This document shows, piece by piece, positions 8,193 to 15,755 of a stretch of 64,000 nucleotides of DNA. The first letter of the stretch is position 1, and each line of letters begins with the position of its first letter. The stretch lies in IMG/VR virus record IMGVR_UViG_3300050120_000230, positions 62,001-126,000 of that record; one strand, 5' to 3'. Below the pieces are notes generated by a model. That model worked only from the letters and a program-made list of their open reading frames with translations. It was not told the origin of the DNA and made no database searches. The DNA is from a virus. Both the position numbers and the translations under genes were made by a program.

Positions 8193-8475
8193 AGCTATCT
8201 TCGGTAGCTTCCGGTGGGTCGGGTTGTTTCGCACCGTCGATGGTGGAGAACTCGGCGCGGCCGTAGTTCTTGTCCGCCTTCGCAAGGCGGGCGGAAGCAC
8301 GCGTCAGCGCCTCGACGAGGGCTTGCGTCGCACCGTTGGTCAGTTCATGCGACGTGGTCGTGTTGCCCGTCCTGATCTCAAGCGTGAGGCCATAGTGGCT
8401 CTTGAGAACGCGGACGGTGGTTCCCCACGGCGCCGCACAGGTGGCGTAGAATTCTTCGAGAAGTTGGCCGGTCAT
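8179..8475 (-). CDS. Protein of unknown function
   Basis: 98 aa from ATG 8475 (MTGQLLEEFYATCAAPWG), which overlaps the acb2 stop by four bases (ATGA). An in-frame start at 8499 is less likely. The sequence alternates strand and helix and ends in an acidic tail. No family recognised. Coupled to acb2, so it may be co-expressed with the anti-defence protein. Confidence 0.68.
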   Translation of the reverse strand: MTGQLLEEFYATCAAPWGTTVRVLKSHYGLTLEIRTGNTTTSHELTNGATQALVEALTRASARLAKADKNYGRAEFSTIDGAKQPDPPEATEDSCDSD

Positions 8476-8705
8476 TTTGTCAATCCCCGAACCGCCCACA
8501 TCACCGCTTGTTCGGCGTTGGTGACACCCAGAGAAGCTTCACGGCTCGGGCCGCTAGCGACGATCACATCGATCAGGGCTTGGCCTGCATCCTTGATCGC
8601 AACCATCTGAGTTTTCTCTGCATCAGAGAGCACGCGATATTGATGGCGGGCGGCATTGTTCGTAGTGCGCTCGTCAGAGGCACTGTCTACAGTTTCGGTC
8701 ATCAT
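8472..8705 (-). CDS. acb2: Acb2-like anti-CBASS cyclic nucleotide sponge
   Basis: 77 aa. Acb2 proteins form hexamers that sequester the cyclic di- and trinucleotide signals of CBASS (and the related gcADPR of Thoeris) and so block defence. The family signature is present: YRVLSDAEKTQM, IKDAGQALIDVI at 37-48, SREASL at 54-59, and EQAVMWAVRGLT at 65-76, matching the family pattern of AG-x-LA-xxI, SRE-x-SLA-xT and E-x-AVMWA near the C-terminus. Length (about 70-100 aa in the family) agrees. ATG 8705 or 8702 lies just downstream of an inverted repeat at 8718-8733. Identification is by pattern; ligand range is not visible. Confidence 0.8.
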   Translation of the reverse strand: MMTETVDSASDERTTNNAARHQYRVLSDAEKTQMVAIKDAGQALIDVIVASGPSREASLGVTNAEQAVMWAVRGLTK

Positions 8706-8717
8706 GAAATCCCTAAA

Positions 8718-8733
8718 ATATGGTAAACCATAT
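8718..8733 (-). promoter_or_regulatory. Inverted repeat ATATGGT-AA-ACCATAT before acb2
   Basis: A perfect 7-bp inverted repeat with a 2-nt centre, 13 nt upstream of the acb2 start. It could be an operator or include a -10 box. Related motifs occur at 6321, 25049, 38509 and 54389. Confidence 0.5.
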
Positions 8734-8745
8734 CAGGAATTGGGG

Positions 8746-9087
8746 TCAGATGTCCGTATCTTTCGGCGGATCGAGATCGCTCAGAGCGTTGAAGATCGTG
8801 CCCATGGCGGCGTCTTCGTCGGCTTGCACGCGGCGGTTCATTTCGTCGTAGATTTCGTTCACGCCTTTTTGGATGGCGAAACGGATTTTCTGGACGTTGA
8901 GAATGACGCGAGCTTCTGCAAGGCGCTTGCGCTCGGGGCCACGCATGACCTTTGCAAGCTCTTCACCCCGAAGGATGCGCTCGTTACCAGCGAAGTCGGT
9001 AACTTTAGCCAAAACGATGAATTCCAGAGGAACTTCATCGGGGTCAATGTTCTGGATAATATCGTCGAACAAATCACTAGGACTCAT
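8746..9087 (-). CDS. Late protein of unknown function
   Basis: 113 aa from ATG 9087 (MSPSDLFDDIIQNIDPDEVP), chosen because AAGGAG lies nine bases upstream; the in-frame GTG at 9105 would consume that site. A late promoter sits 24 nt upstream. The protein has an acidic N-terminus, a DFAGNERILRGEEL motif, then a long helix. It resembles small conserved proteins of marine T4-like phages, but no function is recognised. Confidence 0.75.
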   Translation of the reverse strand: MSPSDLFDDIIQNIDPDEVPLEFIVLAKVTDFAGNERILRGEELAKVMRGPERKRLAEARVILNVQKIRFAIQKGVNEIYDEMNRRVQADEDAAMGTIFNALSDLDPPKDTDI

Positions 9088-9111
9088 GGGAAAGTCTCCT
9101 TGCACTGGGAA

Positions 9112-9117
9112 TATTTA
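9112..9117 (-). promoter_or_regulatory. Late promoter (GATAAATA)
   Basis: GGGGATAAATATTCC on the - strand, 24 nt before ATG 9087. Confidence 0.65.
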
Positions 9118-9148
9118 TCCCCATGCAGAAGAACTCTTCGGCTTCCCT

Positions 9149-9415
9149 TTACCGAAGAGTTCCTAAATCACGCATACTTGAAATGTGTTCAAGTGCGGCA
9201 AGTATAACTGCCGCAGCTTTGACCATGTCTGCCTCGAAATCGTCGGCCAGAGGCTTTGTGTGCTTCCGGCTGGAACCGCTCGTCAAATAGGTCGCCGAGA
9301 TGGCGATCCAATCGTTCGGAGAGTTCTTCTCATCCCATTCCGAGCCCGGCAGGTTGAAGTGCCGTTCACGTTCGGAAAGGATGAGATCGACGATCTCTTG
9401 GCGACGCTGGGACAT
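9149..9415 (-). CDS. Small helical protein of unknown function
   Basis: 88 aa (MSQRRQEIVDLILSERERHF). The layout of an RxEI..ER helix, a DWIAI segment and a closing VKAAAVILAALEH helix is common in small phage proteins of unknown role. A weak resemblance to all-alpha nucleotide hydrolases is not strong enough to assign. The ATG directly follows the stop of 9416-10174 (TAAATG). Confidence 0.68.
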   Translation of the reverse strand: MSQRRQEIVDLILSERERHFNLPGSEWDEKNSPNDWIAISATYLTSGSSRKHTKPLADDFEADMVKAAAVILAALEHISSMRDLGTLR

Positions 9416-10174
9416 TTAGCCGTTGGCCTTCTTGGCACGGCTCGGTGTCGCACGCTTTGCAGACGCCTTGGCTTTCGCCTTCACGGGCGTCTTGGCTTCG
9501 GTCACTTGGACCTTGGCCGGAGGCGGCACGCGCTTGGGCTGCGGACGCAGATGCGGCGCGTGCTGATAGGCACGTTCACGCTTGTTGGCCGCGTCCTGTT
9601 CCAGCATTTGAGCTTCCATCAGCAGGCCGTTGGCGATGCCGATGTCGTTCTCACTGGCTTGAGCGTTGTGGTTCGACGTGTGGGGGTTGAACTTTTCCTG
9701 ATTCGCGAACGGATCGACCGGGGTCTTGTGCTGGCCGACCGGCGAGGTGCGCGGTTGAGACGGAGCGGTTGCCTTGGCCGACTTGGCTTCGTTCAGCGCG
9801 TCCACGGCCGCATATTCATCCGGCAGAACCTTGCCCATCGCTTGCAGGATTTGACGCAGAGCGAACGGGCGATTCGGTTCGGGGAACATGATGACGTTGT
9901 TCACCGGCACGGGGATCAGCAGACCAGCTTGGTGCAGGGATTGCAGAACGGTGTCGGTGGTGTCCGGCATCAGGCGGCGTGCGAGCACGTTGCCGAGATT
10001 GGGATCGCCTTGGCCTTCGGGGCTTTCGACGACGGACATGAGAGCCTGTTCCCAACGCGGGGGCAGGTTGTCGGTGGAAACCACGAGGGCGTGGTCTTCA
10101 CGGTCGGGGATTTGCATGAACACGACAACGATACGTTGGTCGGTGTTTGCAATACGAGCGAGGTGTCTTTTCAT
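9416..10174 (-). CDS. Protein with H1-like basic C-terminal tail, unknown function
   Basis: 252 aa. Residues 1-120 look folded (RIVVVFMQIPDREDHALVV, then a helical part). A low-complexity linker follows, and the last 50 residues are rich in Lys, Ala and Pro (KVQVTEAKTPVKAKAKASAK), like histone H1-type DNA-binding tails. It could bind nucleic acid, but there is no catalytic motif. It is part of a - strand block transcribed from the promoter upstream of 10456. Confidence 0.72.
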   Translation of the reverse strand: MKRHLARIANTDQRIVVVFMQIPDREDHALVVSTDNLPPRWEQALMSVVESPEGQGDPNLGNVLARRLMPDTTDTVLQSLHQAGLLIPVPVNNVIMFPEPNRPFALRQILQAMGKVLPDEYAAVDALNEAKSAKATAPSQPRTSPVGQHKTPVDPFANQEKFNPHTSNHNAQASENDIGIANGLLMEAQMLEQDAANKRERAYQHAPHLRPQPKRVPPPAKVQVTEAKTPVKAKAKASAKRATPSRAKKANG

Positions 10175-10201
10175 TTGGTCTCCCAGAGGGGTAATGGGCC
10201 G

Positions 10202-10456
10202 TTAAGCCGCTGCTTCTTCTTCAGCAGGAGCTTCGGCGACCGGCGGGGCGGAATTGGCTTCGGCGAAGTCGAGGAATGCGGCGATCTTTGCGCGCACGGC
10301 CCGAACTTGTTCGATGGTGTTCCAGCCCTTGAAGGCGCCCTGCTCGCACGCGAAGTCGATGATCTTCAGGGCATTGGTGATGTCTTGGAGACCAAGGGTC
10401 GGGTCTTCGGTAGTAGTTTCCGAGGTGTATTCGACCGTTTCGGTTGCGTCAGTCAT
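10202..10456 (-). CDS. Small acidic conserved-type T4-like phage protein
   Basis: 84 aa, unknown. The central part (LQDITNALKIIDFACEQGAFKG, then VRAVRAKIAAFLDF) resembles a small protein family common in marine and alphaproteobacterial T4-like phages, of unknown role. The ends are acidic and Ala-rich. AGGAG is eight bases before the ATG. Confidence 0.75.
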   Translation of the reverse strand: MTDATETVEYTSETTTEDPTLGLQDITNALKIIDFACEQGAFKGWNTIEQVRAVRAKIAAFLDFAEANSAPPVAEAPAEEEAAA

Positions 10457-10493
10457 CTTAGAGAAATCTCCTAAAAGAATGTAATATGCTCAA

Positions 10494-10521
10494 CGTATAT
10501 GGTTAACAGAGAGCAAGTCAA
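10494..10521 (-). promoter_or_regulatory. Sigma70-type promoter for the 10456 operon
   Basis: On the - strand TTGACT (10521-10516), a 16-nt spacer, then TATACG (10499-10494). It lies upstream of ATG 10456. Confidence 0.55.
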
Positions 10522-10636
10522 AATAAATCGTTGCCTTTCAACAGCAACGACTCAAGAAATAGTTAGGTAATGGTGGGTGAGAACTTGATGATAACGCCAT
10601 AATAGAGGGCGTTTTCTAGGAAATCCAAAAGAAACG

Positions 10637-11230
10637 TTAGGATTTCCACCCAGAGCAAACGTCGGTCCTATGCACTCTACGCAAATACGTCGATTTGCCG
10701 GTGATATTGCATGGCATGATACCGCGCCTGTATTCTTCTCTGGTCGCAATATGCGTTCGCGAGAACTTACAGGTGTGGCAAATACGAGGGACATCGACCT
10801 TGATTTCTTGGTCTCCGCTAAGAAGAAGAGCGTAATCGCCTTTGGCGTGGCCGACGAGGATCAAACCATCTTCATGCTCGATCACGGCCCAACTATGGGC
10901 GGCGAGATTTGCGGCTTGGTAGCGATTGTGCGTGCCGAGTTTCGACATCGCATTTTCCCACTGTTCCTTCGACAGTTCTCCGGGGCCTGAAACCACCGGG
11001 AGCGACGCCATGAACTCTGCCTTGGCCGCCCAATCGGTGCGGTTCTTGGCGGCTTGGGTCTTCGCCGAATCAATCGCGGCTTCGAGTGTCTCGCCATCGG
11101 ACATGCCATATTTGGCATCTTCGTCGGCTTCACGCAGTTCAATCAATCGCGGACGCATTTCGCTGCGCTCCGCGACTTCACGAGTCTCTACGACTTCGTC
11201 CGTGAGCTGATTGATGATCGCGCAGAACAT
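10637..11230 (-). CDS. Early protein with C-terminal Cys cluster, unknown function
   Basis: 197 aa. The N-terminal half is helical and charged (SEMRPRLIELREADEDAKYG). The C-terminal 50 residues contain CHTCKF, MPCNI and DVCSGW, a probable metal-binding cluster like that in the small 1759-1986 protein. No family recognised. Expression should be early, since a perfect copy of the TTGAC-N13-GTGAGAAACT element lies at 11281-11254. Confidence 0.78.
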   Translation of the reverse strand: MFCAIINQLTDEVVETREVAERSEMRPRLIELREADEDAKYGMSDGETLEAAIDSAKTQAAKNRTDWAAKAEFMASLPVVSGPGELSKEQWENAMSKLGTHNRYQAANLAAHSWAVIEHEDGLILVGHAKGDYALLLSGDQEIKVDVPRICHTCKFSRTHIATREEYRRGIMPCNITGKSTYLRRVHRTDVCSGWKS

Positions 11231-11253
11231 TGGGACTCCTAAATGCGATCTTT

Positions 11254-11281
11254 AGTTTCTCACGTAAGTCGATTTCGTCAA
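11254..11281 (-). promoter_or_regulatory. Early promoter, TTGAC-N13-GTGAGAAACT
   Basis: TTGAC at 11281-11277 and GTGAGAAACT at 11263-11254 on the - strand, 18-nt offset, 24 nt before ATG 11230. Confidence 0.75.
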
Positions 11282-11291
11282 CCAAAAGAAA

Positions 11292-11317
11292 CGGCTTGAG
11301 AGTTTCCCCTCAAGCCG
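11292..11317 (-). terminator. Terminator overlapping the HNH gene stop
   Basis: CGGCTTGAG...CTCAAGCCG stem followed by TTTCTTTT on the - strand. The stem includes the HNH stop codon and insulates it from the early promoter just downstream. Confidence 0.65.
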
Positions 11318-11912
11318 CCGCTAGTTGTTCAAACGTGACCGAACCGTTTTTGGACTTGCCACGACGCTTCGGCTTGATGAGGATGTTCTCCTCGGGCCAC
11401 ATCAAATGTTCCACCCACGAGTGGTGCGGAACCGCGAGCGGGAACTCGCGGCGCCTTGCGACCATCTCGTAGTAGGACGGCCGATGGGGCTTGATCTTCG
11501 GTTGAATACGGAAGTCGCAGCCCTTACGGCTGTTACAATCGTAGCAGGCCGAAGTGAGGTTTTCCCAAGTCGAGCGCCCGCCGAAGGTCTTCGGCGTGAC
11601 GTGGTCGAGATTCAGGTCATCCTCGTGGAACTGGCCCTGACAGTAGGCACAGCGATAGCGGTCCCTCAGCTTGATGTTGTCCGGGCTCAATTGGACACCG
11701 AGAGACGGGCGGATGTAGCGGGTGGTCATAACGACCGCCGGAACCTGCATCTCCATGCTCGGGCTATGCACGACCCAGTCTTCGTAGGTCGCGAGCACGT
11801 TCACGGATTGAAGCCAGATGGCCTTGACCGCGTCTTGCCAGATGAGAGAGGAAACCGGAAGGACGCTCACAGGCAGTCCATCGGCGTTGAGAACCAGAGT
11901 ATCACCAACCAT
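11310..11912 (-). CDS. HNH endonuclease
   Basis: 200 aa from ATG 11912, which has AAGGAGAG in front and a late promoter 34 nt upstream. The frame is open for another 135 codons, but that part overlaps the 11980-13197 gene and lacks a ribosome site. Residues 81-130 form an HNH domain: CAYCQGQF (C88, C91), LDHVTPKTFGG with catalytic H104, an N in WENL, and CYDCN (C123, C126) completing the zinc site. Free-standing phage HNH enzymes act in homing or DNA packaging. This one has an N-terminal domain (residues 1-75) of unknown role. Confidence 0.9.
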   Translation of the reverse strand: MVGDTLVLNADGLPVSVLPVSSLIWQDAVKAIWLQSVNVLATYEDWVVHSPSMEMQVPAVVMTTRYIRPSLGVQLSPDNIKLRDRYRCAYCQGQFHEDDLNLDHVTPKTFGGRSTWENLTSACYDCNSRKGCDFRIQPKIKPHRPSYYEMVARRREFPLAVPHHSWVEHLMWPEENILIKPKRRGKSKNGSVTFEQLAAA

Positions 11913-11946
11913 TTTTCTCTCTCCTTTCTTCAGTGTCTTTTCGGGA

Positions 11947-11952
11947 TATTTA
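11947..11952 (-). promoter_or_regulatory. Late promoter within a CGGGAATAAATATCCCG palindrome
   Basis: TAAATA on the - strand, 34 nt before ATG 11912, embedded in an inverted repeat. Confidence 0.6.
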
Positions 11953-11979
11953 TTCCCGAAAAACCCACTGTTTCGGGAG

Positions 11980-13197
11980 CTAGTGCTTGGTGAAGTTCTC
12001 CATTTTGAGACCTTCGGGGGTGAAGCGCAGATCGACGGATGAAAGATAACCACCCTTGCCAGACCCGGTATCAAGGAAGACGGCTCGGCCGCCTTGCTCG
12101 TTGGTCTGTGTAATCGGGGCGACATACGAGCGTGCGTCATGGCCCACGAACACGGTTGTGTTCGATGGCACTGCTTCAACCCAATTGTAGGTCCGGCGCG
12201 GACGATCCGTCGCCGTGAAAGGGGTGGGCGACGGTTCGAACTCACCGAACAAGGAAAAGTTTTCCATGCTCTTGTGATCCTGTGCTGCGGTCCACCACGA
12301 GGGATGGATGGCGGCATGTGTGAATACGTAGTTATCTAAAGTGAGTGTCAGCGCGGAACGGGCAACCAAACCACGGAACCGAGCCATCCAGCGATCCCTA
12401 CGAGGATTGCCGAGATTGCTCAACGCAGTTGTGGTGACCTTATTGCCTTCACTCAAACGCATCATATGCCTGCCGCGTTCGGTTTGGTCAATCCATCGAG
12501 CGATTTTTCTCTCGTGGTTACCCACAATGAGTTCGCCGTGGCCCCGCATTACTGTCCGATAGACTTCGTCCGCGCATTCGAGCGAACCCGGTCCATAGTC
12601 AACAACGTCACCCAAGAAAATAATAAAGTGACGACGCAAACGAGCCCAATCGATGGCGGCCAACAGAGAATGGTGCATCCCATGAATGTCACCGATGACG
12701 GTGATACCTTGGAACTTCCGCGCCAAAACATTCACTTCATTGTTGGCCAGCTTCGTAACTGGTTCGAGACTGCTGGTTCGTAGATCGATGACTTCGGCCA
12801 CTCCATCACCGCGCAAGATATCTCGCTCGGCTGAAAGGAACCGTTGCCGCAATTGCGGATCAGCGGCAGAATTGTCGCAAACCAGATAAAAGACCGGAAC
12901 CCCGGCTGCCAACCCGATATTGGCCAGCGCGACACGCCCGTCTCGTCTCAGGTTGGCGGCGTTGACGATTACGCGCTCCCCAAGCTTCAGTTTAGTTTCG
13001 ACCCGCCGATGGATTTCAGAGAAGACAACCCCGTCGATGTCTCGACGATATGTGTCTCCGCTCAGTTCAAAGCGAACGGCATCTGCACTGATGATTTCGT
13101 AGGCCGGGAAATAAGAAGCCAACTTCTCTTCATTTTCAGAAGGCGTAGGGCCGACTGTAATAACGAGACAGTGCAGGGGAACTAGTTTGTTCATCAT
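11980..13197 (-). CDS. Pnkp-like protein: degenerate kinase domain plus metallophosphatase
   Basis: 405 aa. The C-terminal two thirds is a calcineurin-like phosphoesterase: GDIHG (169-173), LGDVVDYG, GNHE and a late GHD, with metal-binding Asp/His/Asn in place. Residues 10-150 align with the polynucleotide kinase domain of bacterial Pnkp (ISADAVR, IHRRVETKL, VNAANLRRDGR), but the Walker A reads GPTPSENEEK instead of GxxGxGKS and the usual DATN is NAAN, so kinase activity is probably lost. It may act as an RNA or nucleotide end phosphatase. MM start, 13197 or 13194. A TTGACG promoter lies upstream, divergent from the HAD phosphatase gene. Confidence 0.85.
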   Translation of the reverse strand: MMNKLVPLHCLVITVGPTPSENEEKLASYFPAYEIISADAVRFELSGDTYRRDIDGVVFSEIHRRVETKLKLGERVIVNAANLRRDGRVALANIGLAAGVPVFYLVCDNSAADPQLRQRFLSAERDILRGDGVAEVIDLRTSSLEPVTKLANNEVNVLARKFQGITVIGDIHGMHHSLLAAIDWARLRRHFIIFLGDVVDYGPGSLECADEVYRTVMRGHGELIVGNHERKIARWIDQTERGRHMMRLSEGNKVTTTALSNLGNPRRDRWMARFRGLVARSALTLTLDNYVFTHAAIHPSWWTAAQDHKSMENFSLFGEFEPSPTPFTATDRPRRTYNWVEAVPSNTTVFVGHDARSYVAPITQTNEQGGRAVFLDTGSGKGGYLSSVDLRFTPEGLKMENFTKH

Positions 13198-13200
13198 TGC

Positions 13201-13229
13201 ACTCTATATACTGTGCGACTCCACGTCAA
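13201..13229 (-). promoter_or_regulatory. Sigma70-type promoter for the Pnkp-like gene
   Basis: TTGACG at 13229-13224, 17-nt spacer, TAGAGT at 13206-13201 on the - strand, a few bases before the ATG. Confidence 0.5.
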
Positions 13230-13272
13230 AATTGTTGTGTAAGAAACGGCACAGTCATGCTAGGGTAAGATC

Positions 13273-13917
13273 ATGAAAGATTATGCCATTTACCTCGACC
13301 TTGACGGGGTCCTCGCTGACTATGATGGAGGTTTCCGTAGGGACCACCCGACCTTCAAGATCGACCCATCTCTGAACCGATCATCTCATCTCTTGCCGGG
13401 CTCCGGCTCCGAGCGCAAACGCGCAGCCTATGAACTCATCAAGGGCACGACGTTCTACGCCAATCTGCCCCTGATGCCCGGTGCGGAGAAACTCTACAAC
13501 TTCGTGCGTGACTCGCGGCCGATCATTCTGACGGCGGCTCCGAAATTCGGGGCCGGAGAAGAAGAATTCCACATCAATCCACATTGGCTGGGCGCCGCTT
13601 TCCACAAACGGAACTGGGTTGAGACCGTCTTCCTCCCCGCCGCCTCGTATGAACGGGCGTCTCTTTGGGGCAAGATTCTGACAAACATGACCTTCGACCA
13701 GCAAACCTCCCCGCGCCCTCGTATCCGTCTCGCCGATGATCGGTTCATCTGCACGTCCAGCGCGCGCAAGTTCCAATTCATGCATCGTAAAAAGTCGGAG
13801 CACCAGATTTTGGTTGACGACCGGCCCGATAACATCGAAGCTTGGAGGAACGCCGGTGGGATCGGAATCCTACATACGAGCGTCGATGACAGTATTGAGC
13901 AACTGAAGGCGCTGTGA
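13273..13917 (+). CDS. HAD-superfamily phosphatase, 5'(3')-nucleotidase-like
   Basis: 214 aa. Motif I YLDLDGVLADYD has the nucleophile D9 and D11; motif II is ILTAAP; the C-terminal motif is ILVDDRPDNIEAWRNAGG with the metal-binding Asp pair. This pattern fits 5'(3')-deoxyribonucleotidase or T4 PNK 3'-phosphatase-like HAD enzymes. An insertion of about 60 residues between motifs I and II probably forms a cap. It sits back to back with the Pnkp-like gene, so the two may serve nucleotide or RNA-end metabolism together. Confidence 0.83.
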   Translation: MKDYAIYLDLDGVLADYDGGFRRDHPTFKIDPSLNRSSHLLPGSGSERKRAAYELIKGTTFYANLPLMPGAEKLYNFVRDSRPIILTAAPKFGAGEEEFHINPHWLGAAFHKRNWVETVFLPAASYERASLWGKILTNMTFDQQTSPRPRIRLADDRFICTSSARKFQFMHRKKSEHQILVDDRPDNIEAWRNAGGIGILHTSVDDSIEQLKAL

Positions 13918-14249
13918 TTATGGAACTTAACGCCCAAACTCAGGTCCAAGCGAAGCAATTCGCGTCGAAGCTGCGTGCAATTCTCAACAAGATCGAGAAC
14001 GGCGGCTTTCAGATCGACGGGACCGGAGATACTCTCCGGGCGTTCGTCGGCATGACCGTGACGACTCTGGGCACCGATGCCTATGAAGAGGCTCGCGAAG
14101 CCATCGAGGCCGCCGTGGGCGAACAAGCGCAAGTCGTGGCCCTGATGAAATCCATCGTGGCCCGGATCGATGGTCTCAACTCCATGAACGATCATACTCT
14201 CAGCCTTGCCGAAAAACTCGGCATTACCGGCGGGATCAAGTGGGTCTAA
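13914..14249 (+). CDS. Small helical protein, unknown
   Basis: 111 aa from GTG 13914 (overlapping the HAD stop as GTGA) or 109 aa from ATG 13920. It is mostly helical, with a central GFQIDGTGDTLRAFVGMTV segment. No family recognised. Coupled to the HAD gene. Confidence 0.7.
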   Translation: MIMELNAQTQVQAKQFASKLRAILNKIENGGFQIDGTGDTLRAFVGMTVTTLGTDAYEEAREAIEAAVGEQAQVVALMKSIVARIDGLNSMNDHTLSLAEKLGITGGIKWV

Positions 14250-14265
14250 TACTCACCGATTATCG

Positions 14266-14293
14266 TTGACCACCTCAGTATTCGTGAGAAACT
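14266..14293 (+). promoter_or_regulatory. Early promoter, TTGAC-N13-GTGAGAAACT
   Basis: TTGAC at 14266 and GTGAGAAACT at 14284, 18-nt offset, upstream of ATG 14326. Confidence 0.75.
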
Positions 14294-14325
14294 ACCTTAT
14301 CGACCGCTGATAGGGAGTTCTTCGC

Positions 14326-14712
14326 ATGACTGACAAGGCCCGCGCTGAGATCGTTGCCGGAGTCATCTACGAACAACTCGGTGGCTCGAAATTCATCGCC
14401 ATGACCGGCGCCAAGAACCTGATCTTCGGGACCGATGGTCTCGGCTCGCTGTCGTTCAGCATCGGCCGCAACAGCAGCAAGGCCAACCGGGTCAAGATCA
14501 CGCTGGCGGGCAGCGATACCTACACCGTTCGTTTCTCCCGCTTCACGGCGCCGAAGGTGACCAAGATGTTCAATGACGCCGGTGAAATGCTCGGCGTCGA
14601 TGTCGTCATGGACACCGACAAGGAACTGAAGCTGATCGACGGCGTCTACGCCAACATGCTGCGCGAGGTGTTCACCGGGTTCACCGGCCTCTACACCAGC
14701 CTGCGAGGCTAA
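14326..14712 (+). CDS. Conserved-type phage protein of unknown function
   Basis: 128 aa. The pattern YEQLGGSKFIAMTGAKN, then a strand-rich centre (VKITLAGSDTYTVRF) and VFTGFTGLYTSL at the end, is common to small proteins in many phages and prophages, all without known function. TAGGGAG precedes the ATG. It is the first gene of an early + strand unit with 14717 and 15224. Confidence 0.75.
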   Translation: MTDKARAEIVAGVIYEQLGGSKFIAMTGAKNLIFGTDGLGSLSFSIGRNSSKANRVKITLAGSDTYTVRFSRFTAPKVTKMFNDAGEMLGVDVVMDTDKELKLIDGVYANMLREVFTGFTGLYTSLRG

Positions 14713-14716
14713 TATC

Positions 14717-15214
14717 TTGAGGCACATCGCCCACGAACCACCGTTGGAAAACGTCTATCCAGAGTTCTGGAAGATGAACGATACCGCGCGCGCCGCGCTG
14801 CTGTCGTCGAACGACCTTCAATGGATAATGACGTGTATCTCGCGTGACTTGCGGATGACGTTCGATATCGGCAAGAGCGACCAGTGGAACGGGCTGGCGT
14901 GGTCCAACACACTCCTGCATGAAGGCAAGGACGACTTCACCAGTGGGTGGACCTTCGCACTGCATCTGCGGATGAAAGACCCGCTGACGCCAGCGATCCT
15001 TCGAGAACATCTTCTGCTCAGCCGAGTCCATGTCGGGCAGGGCGAGCATCGCATGAGCGGGCTCGATAACAACGGTCGAAATATTGTGCTACGGTGCTAC
15101 CTACTGGCCGACGATTTCGCCACGCTGATGTTTTGGAGGAAAAGCATCGGCATGGATACCGAACCCGGCCCGACGCACAGCCGTCCGCCAAAGAACATTG
15201 TCAGTCGAGTCTAG
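14717..15214 (+). CDS. Possible FK-x-RW family member, unknown function
   Basis: 165 aa from TTG 14717; ATG 14774 is an alternative start. Near the C-terminus the segment CYLLADDFATLMFWRKSIG resembles the DA-xx-FK-xRW ending of the family at 52.9-54.4 kb, but about 25 residues follow it. The middle contains WTFALHLRMKDPLTP. Family membership is tentative. Confidence 0.6.
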   Translation: MRHIAHEPPLENVYPEFWKMNDTARAALLSSNDLQWIMTCISRDLRMTFDIGKSDQWNGLAWSNTLLHEGKDDFTSGWTFALHLRMKDPLTPAILREHLLLSRVHVGQGEHRMSGLDNNGRNIVLRCYLLADDFATLMFWRKSIGMDTEPGPTHSRPPKNIVSRV

Positions 15215-15223
15215 GGGGAAGAA

Positions 15224-15622
15224 ATGATAAACGCAGCAGCAGTTCGCAGCCTGATGGGAGAAGTGCTGAGTGAACACGGCCTTCTCGTGCAAGGCTTTGC
15301 TCACACCTACGGAATCGACGTTGCCCTGCTTGCGCGAGATGAAGAACTCGTTCGTAGCTGGGTCGCCGATCTTCCCGGTGAGTTTCTCTTCGAAGGAGGC
15401 GGTGGCTGGTCGGCCCTCAACCTCTGTCAGAACAAAGATGGGTCCATGTGGACCGGAGCCCAGATGACGACAGAGACACTCTTCGTCTTGGCATCGGCGC
15501 TCGGCATGGCCAAGTTTTTGGCGCCAAAGGAAATGTGGTCATCGCTGCCGGGTGGGATGCCCTACGTGGTCTTCACGTTGACTGGGTTTCCCGCGACGGC
15601 AGATCAAACCGTCGAAGCTTGA
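15224..15622 (+). CDS. Protein of unknown function
   Basis: 132 aa, ATG 15224 with GGGGGAAG before it. It is largely helical with a Gly-rich turn (FEGGGGWSALNLC) and a hydrophobic C-terminal half. No family recognised. The 3' end overlaps the convergent small gene 15573-15755 by 50 nt. Confidence 0.68.
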   Translation: MINAAAVRSLMGEVLSEHGLLVQGFAHTYGIDVALLARDEELVRSWVADLPGEFLFEGGGGWSALNLCQNKDGSMWTGAQMTTETLFVLASALGMAKFLAPKEMWSSLPGGMPYVVFTLTGFPATADQTVEA

Positions 15623-15755
15623 GATCGGCCAATCCACTTTCGCGCTTCATCTCGTTTCGAAACTTGTTACGATTCGAGCGAGCACGAACGACTTCGGGTT
15701 CCTCCAACGGAGGGAGAGCCCACGGATAGGGTTTATTCCACGGTTGCTTGGTCAT
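15573..15755 (-). CDS. Small basic protein, unknown
   Basis: 60 aa, Arg/Lys- and Pro-rich (MTKQPWNKPYPWALPPLEEP). Its ATG overlaps the upstream stop by four bases (ATGA), which supports a real, coupled gene despite the 50-nt convergent overlap with 15224-15622. Confidence 0.5.
   Translation of the reverse strand: MTKQPWNKPYPWALPPLEEPEVVRARSNRNKFRNEMKRESGLADLKLRRFDLPSRETQST

Noticed and set aside
8004-8300. 98-codon version of the small gene before thyX
   Set aside because: Its upstream part lies in another frame of 8179-8475; the GTG at 8192 fits the operon better.
11310-12317. 335-codon version of the HNH gene
   Set aside because: The extra 135 codons overlap the Pnkp-like gene; ATG 11912 has a good ribosome site and a late promoter.
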